Shown: positions 53,675 through 62,921, numbered from the stretch's first letter. The stretch is 64,000 nucleotides of DNA from Gammaproteobacteria bacterium UBA2675 (GCA_002354805.1 DEMH01000009.1:930001-994000), one strand, 5' to 3'. Notes: generated by a model not told the origin, from the sequence alone. Translations and numbers: made by a program.

Positions 53675-54823
53675 TTAGCTGGCGTCGCGGATCATGTTGC
53701 GGGCGATGATGATCTGCTGTATCTGCGAGGTGCCCTCGTAAAGACGGAACAGACGCACATCCCGGTAGAAGCGCTCAACAGCGTACTCTGAGATATAGCC
53801 GGCGCCACCGTGGATCTGCACCGCACGGTCTGCCACGCGCCCCACCATCTCAGTAGCAAACAGCTTGCAGGCTGCCGATTCCGTGCTGATATTCTGTCCC
53901 TCGTCACGCTTGCGGGCAGCGTCCAGCACCATGCAGCGTGCCGCATAGGCTTCTGTCTTTGAGTCGGCCAGCATGGCCTGGATCAGCTGGTGCTCGGCGA
54001 TGGGTTTGCCGAACTGTTTGCGCTCAATGGCATAGTGCAACGCGTCGTCGATCAGGCGTTCAGCGATACCCACGCTGAAACCGGCAATGTGCAGGCGACC
54101 GCGGTCCAGCACTTTCATGGCGGTGATGAAGCCGTCGCCTTCCTTGCCGATCAGGTTATCTGCCGGTACACGGCAGTCTTCAAAGATGACATCACAGGTG
54201 AGTGAGCCGGCCTGGCCCATCTTCTTGTCGATTGCACCCAGGGTAATGCCGGGTGTGCCTTTCTCAACGATAAAGGCAGAGATGCCGCGTGCGCCCTTTA
54301 TATCCGGGTTGGTGCGCGCCATCACGTTGAATGTATCAGCGACCGGACCGTTGGTAATGTAGCGCTTGGTGCCATTAATGATGTAGTGGTCACCGTCTCG
54401 AACCGCGGTAGTTTTCACTGAGCCGGCGTCGGAGCCGACATCCGGTTCGGTCAGACAGAAACAGCCCACCCACTCGCCACTGGCATATTTGGGGAGGAAC
54501 TTCTGCTTCTGCTCTTCAGTGCCGTCGAAGACCACAGCCGCCGATCCGATACCGTTGTTGGTACCCAGGATGGAGCGGAAGGCCGGTGAGGTGCGACCCA
54601 GCGCAAATGCGACATGGATCTCTTCTTCCATGGTCAGGCCGAGGCCGCCATATTCTTCAGGAATGGTCATGCCGAACAGTCCGAGGTCTTTCATTTCCTG
54701 AATGATCTCGTCGGGAACCTTATGGGTTTCTGCTACTTCCTGCTCAACGGGAATCAGCCGTTCCCGCACAAAACGTTCAACCATATCAACAAGTTGGTTG
54801 AGAATTTCCTGGTCTCGGATCAT
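53675..54823 (-). CDS. Acyl-CoA dehydrogenase
   Basis: A 382-residue acyl-CoA dehydrogenase starting at ATG 54823 (GAGG six bases upstream). Motifs include CFCLTEPDVGSDAGSVKTTA (flavin and substrate contacts), the domain stretch YAIERKQFGKPIAEHQLIQ, and YEGTSQIQQIIIARNMI with the catalytic-base region. It is divergent from a thiolase-fadB/J-like operon across 159 bp holding a palindromic operator, and is probably the first-step enzyme for the same acyl chain. An in-frame extension to 54970 is not conserved. Confidence 0.93.
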   Translation of the reverse strand: MIRDQEILNQLVDMVERFVRERLIPVEQEVAETHKVPDEIIQEMKDLGLFGMTIPEEYGGLGLTMEEEIHVAFALGRTSPAFRSILGTNNGIGSAAVVFDGTEEQKQKFLPKYASGEWVGCFCLTEPDVGSDAGSVKTTAVRDGDHYIINGTKRYITNGPVADTFNVMARTNPDIKGARGISAFIVEKGTPGITLGAIDKKMGQAGSLTCDVIFEDCRVPADNLIGKEGDGFITAMKVLDRGRLHIAGFSVGIAERLIDDALHYAIERKQFGKPIAEHQLIQAMLADSKTEAYAARCMVLDAARKRDEGQNISTESAACKLFATEMVGRVADRAVQIHGGAGYISEYAVERFYRDVRLFRLYEGTSQIQQIIIARNMIRDAS

Positions 54824-54857
54824 GCGTAACCTCAAATAGTAAAAGCGCTGTTTTTTA

Positions 54858-54897
54858 TCGAACGAAAGTTCGACATAATACCCCGAACGAGCGTCCG
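54858..54897. promoter_or_regulatory. Palindromic operator in the divergent acyl-CoA dehydrogenase/thiolase promoter
   Basis: TCGAAC-GAAA-GTTCGA (54858-54873) is a perfect inverted repeat. Ten bases on, CGAACG-AG-CGTCCG (54884-54897) is a second, imperfect one. CGAACG/CGTTCG-type palindromes are typical targets of TetR-family regulators of fatty-acid or CoA-ester catabolism. Position between two divergent beta-oxidation transcription units supports a regulatory role; the regulator is not in this window with certainty. Confidence 0.6.
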
Positions 54898-54982
54898 AGT
54901 CGAACTGCACGGCTCCAAAAGCTTGTGCTACCATTGCGGCCCTGCCGATTCTGTATGTTATGGGGAACAAGAGAAGAATTCT

Positions 54983-56197
54983 ATGAGTCAGTTACAAGAA
55001 GCCTATATATATGATGGTGCCCGCACGGCTTTTGGTCGTCACGGCGGCGCGCTCTCACCGATCCGCCCTGATGATCTGCTGTCCCACGTCATCCGCAGCG
55101 TTGTGGGGCGCAATGTGTTTGACCCGGCAGCCTATGAAGACGTAATCATGGGCAATACCAACCAGGCCGGGGAGGATTGCCGCAATGTTGGCCGCTTTGC
55201 CGCGCTGCTGGCAGGTTTGCCAACATCGGTAGCTGGTCTGACTGTCAATCGCCTGTGCGGATCAGGACTGGCGGCAATACTGGACGCCAGCCGGGGTGTC
55301 AAAGCCGGCGAGGGGTCCCTGTTCCTGGCGGGTGGCGTTGAGTCGATGAGCCGGGCGCCACTGATTCTTTCCAAGGCCCAGTCGGCATTCGATCGTGGTC
55401 AACAGATCGCTGACAGTACGCTGGGGGCTCGATTCACCAATCCGCTGATCTCCAAGAACTTCGGCGATGACACCATGCCGCAGACGGCAGACAACATTGC
55501 CAAAGACCTGGATATCAGCCGTGAAGACAGCGATGCGTTTGCCGCTGCGTCCCAGTCGAAATATGAAACTGCACGTGCAGCGGGCTTTTTTCAGGAAGAG
55601 ATTATTCCGGTTGAAGTTCCTCAGGGACGCAAAAAGCCGCCATTGGTGGTTGACGCTGACGAGCATCCACGTCCTCAATCGACTCTTGACGTACTGAGCG
55701 GGCTGCGAACACTGTTTGATGGTGGCGTGGTTACTGCAGGTAATGCATCAGGCATTAACGACGGCGCCGCAGCCTTGATCATCGGTGACGAGGCGATTGG
55801 ACAGAAGTACGGCGTAAAACCACGCGCACGTATCATCTCTGGTGCTGTGGCGGGCGTTGAACCGCGGGTCATGGGCCTGGGGCCGGTATTTGCCATTCGC
55901 AAGGCCCTGCAGCGCGCCGGCCTCACGTTAAACGACATGGACATCATTGAAATCAACGAAGCATTCGCGACGCAGGTACTGGGCTGTCTGAAAATGCTTG
56001 AGATCGACTTTAAAGACACGCGCGTAAACCCCAATGGTGGCGCCATTGCTGTCGGCCACCCGCTGGGCGCCTCGGGTGCCCGTATTGCCATCACGACGCT
56101 GCGACAACTTGAACGTACGGGTGGTCGATACGCAGTCATCAGCCTTTGTATCGGTATCGGCCAGGGCGTCGCAGCCGTCATTGAGCGACTCGACTAA
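54983..56197 (+). CDS. Acetyl-CoA acyltransferase (thiolase)
   Basis: A 404-residue thiolase that cleaves 3-ketoacyl-CoA. Catalytic residues are Cys92 in VNRLCGSGLAAILDA, His359 in GAIAVGHPLGASGA and Cys389 in SLCIGIGQG. ATG 54983 (MSQLQEAYIYDGARTAFG) is preferred over an upstream in-frame start at 54923. The 28-bp spacing to the fadB/J-like gene shows an operon. It is closest to PcaF/FadA-like degradative thiolases; the natural chain length is not clear. Confidence 0.93.
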   Translation: MSQLQEAYIYDGARTAFGRHGGALSPIRPDDLLSHVIRSVVGRNVFDPAAYEDVIMGNTNQAGEDCRNVGRFAALLAGLPTSVAGLTVNRLCGSGLAAILDASRGVKAGEGSLFLAGGVESMSRAPLILSKAQSAFDRGQQIADSTLGARFTNPLISKNFGDDTMPQTADNIAKDLDISREDSDAFAAASQSKYETARAAGFFQEEIIPVEVPQGRKKPPLVVDADEHPRPQSTLDVLSGLRTLFDGGVVTAGNASGINDGAAALIIGDEAIGQKYGVKPRARIISGAVAGVEPRVMGLGPVFAIRKALQRAGLTLNDMDIIEINEAFATQVLGCLKMLEIDFKDTRVNPNGGAIAVGHPLGASGARIAITTLRQLERTGGRYAVISLCIGIGQGVAAVIERLD

Positions 56198-56225
56198 TCA
56201 ATCATTCACTTACAAGGAATTTGCT

Positions 56226-58328
56226 ATGTCTAGTGTAGTCAGCTACGAAATTGTCAATAACATCGGTGTCATCAAAGTCGACAGCCCGCCCGTCAATGCC
56301 CTGTCGCAGGCAGTCCGCGAAGGCATTCTGGATGCTGTTAACGCCGCGCAGAAAGACGACACCGATGCGATCGTTCTGATGTGTGAGGGACGTACCTTTA
56401 TTGCTGGTGCGGATATTACTGAATTCGGCAAGCCTCCGCGTGATCCTTCTTTGCCAGCCGTGCTTGGTGCACTGGAAAATTCTTCCAAACTGGTTGTGGC
56501 GGCTATTCACGGCACGGCTCTGGGTGGTGGTTTTGAGACAGCGCTGGCCTGTCACTATCGCTGTGCTGTTCCGTCTGCCAAAGTCGGGCTGCCTGAGGTA
56601 AAACTTGGCATTCTTCCGGGAGCAGGTGGCACACAACGTGTTCCTCGTATCGCGGGTGTCAAGGCGGCACTGGACATGATTACATCCGGCAATCCGGTTG
56701 CGGCTGGCAAAGCCAGCGACATGGGATTGATCGACGAAGTGCTGGCCGGCAAGGACCTGAAAGCAGAAGCAGTTGCCTATGCACGCGATCTTGCTGATTC
56801 AGGCGCACTGCTGAAACGTATTCGCGATATCAAGATTGACCCGGCAAGCATTGAACCTGGCTTCTTTGACGCCTACCGCAAACAGGTTGCCAAGCGTGCG
56901 CGTGGTCAAATTGCTCAGGACCGCATCGTCTCTTGCGTTGAGGCGGCTGTGAATCTGCCCATGGATGAGGGTCTGGAGGTTGAGCGCAAACTGTTCTCAG
57001 AGCTTGTAAGCTCGCCGCAGTCAAAGGCCATGCGCCATGCTTTCTTCGCCGAGCGTGAAGCAGCCAAGATTAAAGACCTTCCCAAAGACACACCAATTCG
57101 TGACGTAAAGCATGTTGCCATCATTGGCAGCGGCACCATGGGTGGTGGTATCGCCATGTGTTTTGCCAATGTCGGTATTCCTGTCACGCTGGTTGAGCTG
57201 AACCAGGAAGCTCTGGATCGTGGCCTGGGCATCATTCGCAAGAACTACAGCATCACCGTCCAGAAAGGCAAAATGTCTGATGCCGACATGGAGAAACGCC
57301 TTACGCTGATCGACGGGACTACCAGCTACGACGATATCAAGAACGTCGACCTGGTTATCGAAGCGGTATTCGAAAATCCGGATATCAAAAAAGAAGTCTT
57401 CGGCAAGCTCGATGCGGTCTGCAAGCAGGGCGCCATCCTTGCCACCAACACTTCCTATCAGGACGTCAACATGATCGCCGAAGCGACCAGCCGTCCGCAG
57501 GATGTAGTGGGCATGCACTTCTTCAGCCCTGCCAATGTCATGAAGCTGCTGGAAGTCGTGCGTGGTGACAAGACAGCGGATGATGTGCTGGCGACTGTCA
57601 TGAAACTGGGCAAAGCCATCGGCAAAGTGTGTGCACTGTCACGTGTCTGCTACGGCTTTATTGGTAACCGCATGCTGCAGGGCTACGGTCGTCAGGCGCA
57701 CATGCTGTTGCTCGACGGCGCCACGCCTACCCAGGTAGATGCTGCAGCCGAGAAATTCGGCATGGCGATGGGCCCGCTGGCCGTCGGCGATCTGGCAGGC
57801 CTGGATATTGGTTACAAGGCGCGCCAGGCATTGGGCACCAAGCCTGATCCGCGTACCTGTATCATCGCTGATGCGCTGGTAGAAATGGATCGTCTGGGTC
57901 AGAAATCAGGTGCCGGGTATTACAAATATGACGCGGCGACCCGTGCCCGTCAGGCAGATCCGGAAGTAGAAGCGCTGATCAAGGAAAAAGCAAAAGAGCT
58001 CGGCATCGAACAACGTGAAATCAGTGACGAAGAAATTGTCGACCGGCTGTTTTTTCCGCTGATTAACGAAGGTGCGCTGATTCTGGAAGAGGGTATCGCG
58101 CAGCGCCCCGGGGATATCGATGTTGTCTACCTGTATGGCTATGGTTTCCCGGTGGCCAAGGGTGGTCCGATGTTCTACGGCGATCAGGTGGGGCTGAAGC
58201 AGGTCTACGATCGCATTTGTGAGTTCCGCGACAAGCTGGGCGCCGATTACTGGCAGCCGGCTCCGCTATTGGAGAAGCTTGCCAAAGAAGGCAAGACATT
58301 CGCGGACTGGGCGAAGGAGAATGGCTGA
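56226..58328 (+). CDS. Bifunctional enoyl-CoA hydratase / 3-hydroxyacyl-CoA dehydrogenase
   Basis: A 700-residue multifunctional beta-oxidation enzyme of the FadJ/peroxisomal type. The N-terminal crotonase domain (about 1-190) contains FIAGADITEFG and LGILPGAGGTQRVPRIAG. The dehydrogenase domain begins with VAIIGSGTMGGGIAMCFANV and has the catalytic histidine in VVGMHFFSPANVMKLLEVV. The C-terminal dehydrogenase repeats follow. ATG 56226 has AAGGA seven bases upstream. It works with the adjacent thiolase and acyl-CoA dehydrogenase. Confidence 0.94.
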   Translation: MSSVVSYEIVNNIGVIKVDSPPVNALSQAVREGILDAVNAAQKDDTDAIVLMCEGRTFIAGADITEFGKPPRDPSLPAVLGALENSSKLVVAAIHGTALGGGFETALACHYRCAVPSAKVGLPEVKLGILPGAGGTQRVPRIAGVKAALDMITSGNPVAAGKASDMGLIDEVLAGKDLKAEAVAYARDLADSGALLKRIRDIKIDPASIEPGFFDAYRKQVAKRARGQIAQDRIVSCVEAAVNLPMDEGLEVERKLFSELVSSPQSKAMRHAFFAEREAAKIKDLPKDTPIRDVKHVAIIGSGTMGGGIAMCFANVGIPVTLVELNQEALDRGLGIIRKNYSITVQKGKMSDADMEKRLTLIDGTTSYDDIKNVDLVIEAVFENPDIKKEVFGKLDAVCKQGAILATNTSYQDVNMIAEATSRPQDVVGMHFFSPANVMKLLEVVRGDKTADDVLATVMKLGKAIGKVCALSRVCYGFIGNRMLQGYGRQAHMLLLDGATPTQVDAAAEKFGMAMGPLAVGDLAGLDIGYKARQALGTKPDPRTCIIADALVEMDRLGQKSGAGYYKYDAATRARQADPEVEALIKEKAKELGIEQREISDEEIVDRLFFPLINEGALILEEGIAQRPGDIDVVYLYGYGFPVAKGGPMFYGDQVGLKQVYDRICEFRDKLGADYWQPAPLLEKLAKEGKTFADWAKENG

Positions 58329-58354
58329 TCATCCACGGATGACGCCCGAGACGG

Positions 58355-58376
58355 GTGCGTGCCCTCAGGCACGCAC
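58355..58376 (+). terminator. Stem-loop between the fadJ-like and alcohol dehydrogenase genes
   Basis: GTGCGTGCC (58355-58363) and GGCACGCAC (58368-58376) form a perfect nine-bp stem with loop CTCA. No T-tract follows, so it is more likely an mRNA-stability or processing structure than a strong terminator. Confidence 0.45.
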
Positions 58377-58400
58377 AGTATCCAAATGACTGGAGCACAC

Positions 58401-59438
58401 ATGATTTCTTACCAGACTGCGGCGCCAGGCGCGCCGCTGCAACGTGTTGAGTCCGACACACCACAGCCACAGGGCAGTGAAGTATTGGTGAAAATGGTGG
58501 CCTGCGGTGTCTGTCACTCAGACATTCACCTGCATGACGGTGAGTTCAATCTGGGCAATGACAAGAAGCTCGACGTGGGCAGACCCGGCCTGGTGCTGGG
58601 TCATGAAATCTTCGGCGAGGTAGTTGCCGTTGGGCCTGATGCGAAGGGTGTCGCTGTCGGTGATCGACGCGTGGTTTATCCCTGGATCGGTTGCGGTGAA
58701 TGCGCCAGCTGCCGGCGCGGTGAAGAGCATTTATGTACACCGGGTCGCGGCCTTGGCACTGTGAATCAGGGCGGCTTTGCTGAGTATGTGGTGGTGCCTC
58801 ACCCGCGTTACCTGTTCGACAAAGGTGGGGTTTCTGACTCGCTTGCGTCGACATACGCGTGCTCCGGGCTGACTGCCTACAGCGCGTTGAAGAAGGTCGG
58901 GGCGCTGACCGATGGCGACGAGGTTGTGCTGATCGGTGCTGGTGGTGTCGGCATGATGGCGCTGCAGATTGCTCTTGCCATGGGCATCAAGCCAATAGTG
59001 GTCGACATAGACGACCAGAAACTGGCTGCTGCGGCAGAGCTCGGGGCGAAAGCGGTGTTTAACTCCAGCGATCGGGCCGCGAGCAAGGAAATCAAAAAGC
59101 TGACTGCCGGCGGTGCCTACGCTGCGATCGATTTTGTTGGCGCTGAGGCATCGGTCAACTTTGGTCTGGGCTGTCTGCGCAAAGGCGGCAAGATCATTAT
59201 CGTAGGGCTCTACGGTGGTGCTCTTAACATGCCGTTGCCCTTCATCCCCATGAGCGCTCGAATCATTCAGGGCACCTATGTAGGCAGCCTTCAGGAAATG
59301 GGTGAGCTGATGGAGCTGGTACGTGCCGGCAAAATTGCGCCCATCCGTATTGAAGAACGCCCGCTGGACCAGGCCACCCAGGCACTGGCTGACCTTAAAG
59401 CTGGCAAGGTGCAGGGGCGCGTTGTGCTTCGCGGCTGA
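58401..59438 (+). CDS. Zinc-dependent alcohol dehydrogenase
   Basis: A 345-residue medium-chain alcohol dehydrogenase. Catalytic zinc ligands are Cys38 in ACGVCHSDIHLHDG and His68 in LVLGHEIFGE. The structural zinc site is Cys98, Cys101, Cys104 and Cys112 in CGECASCRRGEEHLC. The NAD(P)-binding motif is VVLIGAGGVGMMALQIALAM. It may oxidise an alcohol feeding the adjacent beta-oxidation genes; the substrate is unknown. A strong terminator follows about 40 bp after its stop. Confidence 0.92.
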   Translation: MISYQTAAPGAPLQRVESDTPQPQGSEVLVKMVACGVCHSDIHLHDGEFNLGNDKKLDVGRPGLVLGHEIFGEVVAVGPDAKGVAVGDRRVVYPWIGCGECASCRRGEEHLCTPGRGLGTVNQGGFAEYVVVPHPRYLFDKGGVSDSLASTYACSGLTAYSALKKVGALTDGDEVVLIGAGGVGMMALQIALAMGIKPIVVDIDDQKLAAAAELGAKAVFNSSDRAASKEIKKLTAGGAYAAIDFVGAEASVNFGLGCLRKGGKIIIVGLYGGALNMPLPFIPMSARIIQGTYVGSLQEMGELMELVRAGKIAPIRIEERPLDQATQALADLKAGKVQGRVVLRG

Positions 59439-59480
59439 TACCTTAGACAGCCTCGCTCGTTGATTAAACGAGTGATCCCG

Positions 59481-59523
59481 AAAAGCCCCGGCCAGAGATT
59501 AGTGCTCTGCCCGGGGCTTTTCT
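59481..59523 (+). terminator. Strong intrinsic terminator
   Basis: AAAAGCCCCGG...CAGAG pairs with CTCTG...CCGGGGCTTTT, giving a stem of about 16 bp with one small internal mismatch, and T-rich ends on both strands. It closes the thiolase-fadJ-ADH operon and could work in both directions. Confidence 0.9.
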
Positions 59524-59627
59524 GTTTCTGTTATTTGATTGGCATTTGGAGGCCAGGATCGCTATTCTCGAACTCTGACCTTAAAACCAAAATTCCAAAA
59601 ACGGGTAACAGATAGAGGAGAAACTCC

Positions 59628-60908
59628 ATGATGCCAGCTGTCAGACTATTTTGCCGTCTTGCCCTTGCGGCGACGCTACTGACGTCACTGTCAGTAAATG
59701 CGCAAACCCCTGAATCCGGATTGCCAATGGCCGAGCCAGAGAGTGTTGGCATGTCCTCCGAGCGTCTGCAACGTATTGATGACTTTACCCAACGTTATAT
59801 CGACGACGAAATGGTTGCCGGTACGGTCACATTGGTTGCCCGCAAAGGCCGGGTCGTGCATTTCAGCGCACAGGGGATGAAGGATGTTGAACGCAATCAG
59901 CCGATGACTACGGACACCATTTTCCGCATGGCGTCCATGACCAAGCCGATTGCCTCCGTCGCCTTGATGATGCTGTATGAAGAGGGCTGGTTCCAGCTGG
60001 ATGATCCGATCTCGGACTGGTTGCCAGAATTCTCTGACATGATGGTGCAGGTTCAGGACGAGGCAGGCAACACGCGTCTTGAACCCGCCAGAACACCGAT
60101 CACGTTTACCCATATCCTGACTCACACGGCCGGTCTGATGAACAGCTACCGGGGTGATGTTGCGCGCTACTCCGAAGTGTCGCGGGTTATCGGTGATGAG
60201 GATCTGGCGAGCTGGACCGAGCGTCTGGCGACACTGCCATTGCGCTACGAACCCGGTACTCGCTGGGAGTATTCAGCCGCGACCAGTGTTGTCGGTCGTT
60301 TGGTGGAAGTCATTTCGGGGCAGGATCTGGATACGTTTTTCCGCGAACGCATCTTTGAACCGCTGCAGATGCGTGATACCTACTTCTATCTGCCGCCAGA
60401 CAAGGTCAATCGCTTTGCCACACTTTACGGACCCAACCCTGAAGATGACAATCGTATGATGCTGACCGAAGTTGGCGACAGCAACAGCCGCTATGTCGCG
60501 GAGCCTCGCAATTTCTTCTCAGGTGCAGGTGGCCTGGTATCTACGGCGCATGACTATGTGCGCTTCCAGCAGATGATGCTCAATGGTGGTGAGCTGGACG
60601 GCGTCCGGTTGCTGGGCAGGAAAACAGTTGAACTGATCTTTGCCAATCACACTGGTGACCTGCCACTGTGGCTGAGTGGTCCTGGTATGGGGTTCGGGCT
60701 GGGTTATTCTGTTGTGCTTGACCGTGCAGAAGCCCACACGTCTGACAGTGAAGGGTCGGTATCCTGGGGAGGCGCATTCGGCACCCTGTTCTGGATTGAC
60801 CCGGAGGAAGAACTGGTTGCCATCATCCTGACCCAGATTCGTCCCTACAGCCACATCCGCATCCGCGAAGGATTCCACAACGTCGTGAATCAGGCGATTG
60901 TGGATTGA
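59628..60908 (+). CDS. Exported serine hydrolase of the beta-lactamase/EstB family
   Basis: A 426-residue protein with a signal peptide (LFCRLALAATLLTSLSVNAQ) and a class-C-beta-lactamase-like fold. The nucleophile motif SxxK is Ser103-Met-Thr-Lys106 (FRMASMTKPIASVAL). The tyrosine motif is Tyr215-Ser-Ala (WEYSAATS), differing from the Y-x-N of true beta-lactamases. HTAGLMNSYRG and SWGGAFGTLFWIDP are typical of family esterases. It is therefore more likely a periplasmic esterase or peptidase than a resistance enzyme. Confidence 0.88.
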   Translation: MMPAVRLFCRLALAATLLTSLSVNAQTPESGLPMAEPESVGMSSERLQRIDDFTQRYIDDEMVAGTVTLVARKGRVVHFSAQGMKDVERNQPMTTDTIFRMASMTKPIASVALMMLYEEGWFQLDDPISDWLPEFSDMMVQVQDEAGNTRLEPARTPITFTHILTHTAGLMNSYRGDVARYSEVSRVIGDEDLASWTERLATLPLRYEPGTRWEYSAATSVVGRLVEVISGQDLDTFFRERIFEPLQMRDTYFYLPPDKVNRFATLYGPNPEDDNRMMLTEVGDSNSRYVAEPRNFFSGAGGLVSTAHDYVRFQQMMLNGGELDGVRLLGRKTVELIFANHTGDLPLWLSGPGMGFGLGYSVVLDRAEAHTSDSEGSVSWGGAFGTLFWIDPEEELVAIILTQIRPYSHIRIREGFHNVVNQAIVD

Positions 60909-60925
60909 GTTCGACCTCATGATGT

Positions 60926-60961
60926 TGGTGGCTGGCGAGAATTTACACCCGCCAGTCACCA
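60926..60961. terminator. Hairpin between convergent serine hydrolase and immunity-like genes
   Basis: GGTGGCTGGCG (60927-60937) and CGCCAGTCACC (60950-60960) form an 11-bp stem with one G-T pair, flanked by T/A bases (60926, 60961). It lies between two convergent genes and probably ends both transcripts; it lacks a clear T-tract. Confidence 0.5.
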
Positions 60962-60985
60962 CCTCTTAGTTTCGTCATTGATCAG

Positions 60986-61315
60986 TCACTTTCGGATTTG
61001 ACGGCTGTTATCCAATCCGAATACGTCGGTGATCTTGATCATGAGCAGCGCCGCGATGAAAGGAATCGTCGACATGACAAGCAGGCGAATCAATGTCTCC
61101 AGAGACCAGCCAAATCTCGGAATCAGGATTAGCCCGCATACGAATGCCCAGCCTAAAAGGATGTACTGAAGCGCTCTTTCTCGAAATCCGATGTATTCCC
61201 CTGTGTGCGGTGCTCTGAGGTACCGCGGGATTACTATCGTGCCCAGCACAGCCACGACAACACCGTTGATGATCGGGCTCATATCTGAAACTGCCTTTAG
61301 AAAATCGAAAAGCAT
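60986..61315 (-). CDS. Three-TM small membrane protein, candidate microcin immunity protein
   Basis: From ATG 61315 (AGGA nine bases upstream) the protein is 109 residues. It has three predicted membrane helices: about 12-30 (IINGVVVAVLGTIVIP), 55-72 (ILLGWAFVCGLILIP) and 80-102 (LVMSTIPFIAALLMI). It shares no recognised domain. It begins 30 bp after the double-glycine-leader peptide gene on the same strand. Small polytopic proteins in this position are the usual immunity partners of colicin-V-like and class II bacteriocins, so the role is inferred from position and topology only. A TTG at 61342 is an alternative start. Confidence 0.75.
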   Translation of the reverse strand: MLFDFLKAVSDMSPIINGVVVAVLGTIVIPRYLRAPHTGEYIGFRERALQYILLGWAFVCGLILIPRFGWSLETLIRLLVMSTIPFIAALLMIKITDVFGLDNSRQIRK

Positions 61316-61345
61316 CGCAAACCGTCCTGTCTCTTGTATCAAGGC

Positions 61346-61615
61346 TTAGCTGCTAGTGTCGTCACGCCAATCGGGTGCGCCGCCCAGTGCATACATTCCA
61401 AACGTTACCGCACCGTAATAGGCACTTTTCGCCATGACTGCCACACCGCCGAAGAAACCAGTGGCAAACCCAACAGTTGCTCCCACAATAATGTCGCCGG
61501 CATCACCTCCCGCCGAGTACTCTGTAACTCCACCACCTATTGCACCAATTACTCCTCCAGCGATCGGGTGGCCACCGGATACTGCATATGTTTCTGATCG
61601 TGTAAGTTCGCGCAT
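61346..61615 (-). CDS. Candidate class II microcin/bacteriocin precursor with a double-glycine leader
   Basis: From ATG 61615 the gene encodes 89 residues behind a strong ribosome-binding site (AAGGAGG, five bases before ATG). The first 15 residues, MRELTRSETYAVSGG, match the leader type of colicin V (MRTLTLNELDSVSGG), cut after GG by a C39-peptidase ABC exporter. The predicted 74-residue mature peptide is very glycine-rich and hydrophobic, with GxxxG-like repeats (AGGVIGAIGGG, GATVGFATGFFGG), an aromatic SAYYG segment and a hydrophilic tail ending WRDDTSS. No processing exporter is in the window. The immunity-like gene follows. Confidence 0.8.
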   Translation of the reverse strand: MRELTRSETYAVSGGHPIAGGVIGAIGGGVTEYSAGGDAGDIIVGATVGFATGFFGGVAVMAKSAYYGAVTFGMYALGGAPDWRDDTSS

Positions 61616-61795
61616 TTCTTCCTCCTTGTTTTTTGAGATAACTACTAAGAATGCGGGCAAGTCATTGAGTTGCTAAAAATGTATGACTACCAATACTGTT
61701 TTAGCAGTGTGTTCTGGATATTTCCAAAATCTGTAGCTGTTCGCTCGCCGATAAAACGCGCATAATGCGCGCAAATTTTCTTAAGAGTAATCTCC

Positions 61796-62704
61796 ATGAC
61801 CCTGCGGGAATGGTTCTGGATCGTATTTCTGGGTGCGGTCTGGGGCGGCTCATTTATTTTTAATGCACTGCTGATTCGGGAGTTGAGCCCGCTGTGGGTG
61901 ACAGCGTTTCGTGTTGGTATTGGTGCGCTGGGCTGCTGGCTGTTCCTGATGGCGATGCGTAAGGCTGTGCCGCGCGATCCGGTTTTATGGTTGAAGCTTG
62001 GATTGCTGGGCGTGCTTAACTACGCCATTCCGTTTGCCCTGTTTCCGTTAGCGCAGGCGCAGTTGGCCAGTGGTGTGGCGGCAATCATCAACGCACTGAC
62101 GCCTATCATGACGGTGATCGTGTCGCATTTCTGGCTTAATGGCGAACGCATGACCTGGAGTAAAACGGTTGGTGTGGTTGCTGGTTTTTCCGGGGTTGCG
62201 ATTCTGGCGTCTCCAGCACTGCTGGCCGACGGCAATTCGCGGGTATGGGCAATCGGCGCCTGCCTGTTGGCGACCCTGTGTTATGCGCTGGCTTTGAACA
62301 TTGTGCGTAGCTTCCGGCATGTCGAACCCACGGCACTGACGTCCATAGCTTTAACCGGGTCAGCCGTCGCAGCCATTCCTGTGGCTTTGGCTGCGGATGG
62401 TTTGCCTGTGATGGTGATGCCATCTTCCTGGGCCGCGGCGCTGGCGATTGGTCTGATCTCCACTGCGTTTACATTTCAGATCATGTACCGCTTGTTGCCG
62501 CTGGTTGGCGCAACCAATTTCTCCACGACCACGCTGATTGCGCCAATCTCTGCCATTATCCTGGGTACCCTTTTTCTGGGAGAGACCATACTCCCATCAC
62601 ACCTGCTGGGTATGGCCGTGATCTTTCTGGGGCTGACTTTTATAGACGGTCGATTGCCACGCTTGTTGCGAGGCATGTTCGCCAGCGCAACACAGTCTGA
62701 ATAG
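61796..62704 (+). CDS. EamA/DMT-family transporter
   Basis: A 302-residue inner-membrane protein with ten TM helices in two EamA repeats. Typical stretches are FLGAVWGGSFIFNALLIREL, ALTPIMTVIVSHFWLNGERM and, in the second repeat, TLIAPISAIILGTLFLGETI. Members export amino acids or other metabolites; the substrate is not predictable. It is divergent from the microcin-like gene across about 180 bp and followed by about 215 bp with no gene. Confidence 0.9.
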   Translation: MTLREWFWIVFLGAVWGGSFIFNALLIRELSPLWVTAFRVGIGALGCWLFLMAMRKAVPRDPVLWLKLGLLGVLNYAIPFALFPLAQAQLASGVAAIINALTPIMTVIVSHFWLNGERMTWSKTVGVVAGFSGVAILASPALLADGNSRVWAIGACLLATLCYALALNIVRSFRHVEPTALTSIALTGSAVAAIPVALAADGLPVMVMPSSWAAALAIGLISTAFTFQIMYRLLPLVGATNFSTTTLIAPISAIILGTLFLGETILPSHLLGMAVIFLGLTFIDGRLPRLLRGMFASATQSE

Positions 62705-62921
62705 TCCAGTACCAGCTGCCCTGGTTGTAGAACGAGTGGCACGTAACTTTACGGAAATCACTTCTGCTGCAGATATACGTCCATCGCGCGTATGTCATTT
62801 AGCGTAGCAATTCCTCGATGCATCTCTATCGGTTCATGCTAGACTCAAGTTGAAATCCTGTTCGGTTAACAGCTGGCCGGGATAGCGTTTTCGCGATGAG
62901 GCTACGAGAGAGGAACTTCTC

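Noticed and set aside
59628..60908. True beta-lactamase
   Set aside because: SxxK is present but the tyrosine motif is YSA, not YxN, and the overall pattern is that of EstB-type esterases.
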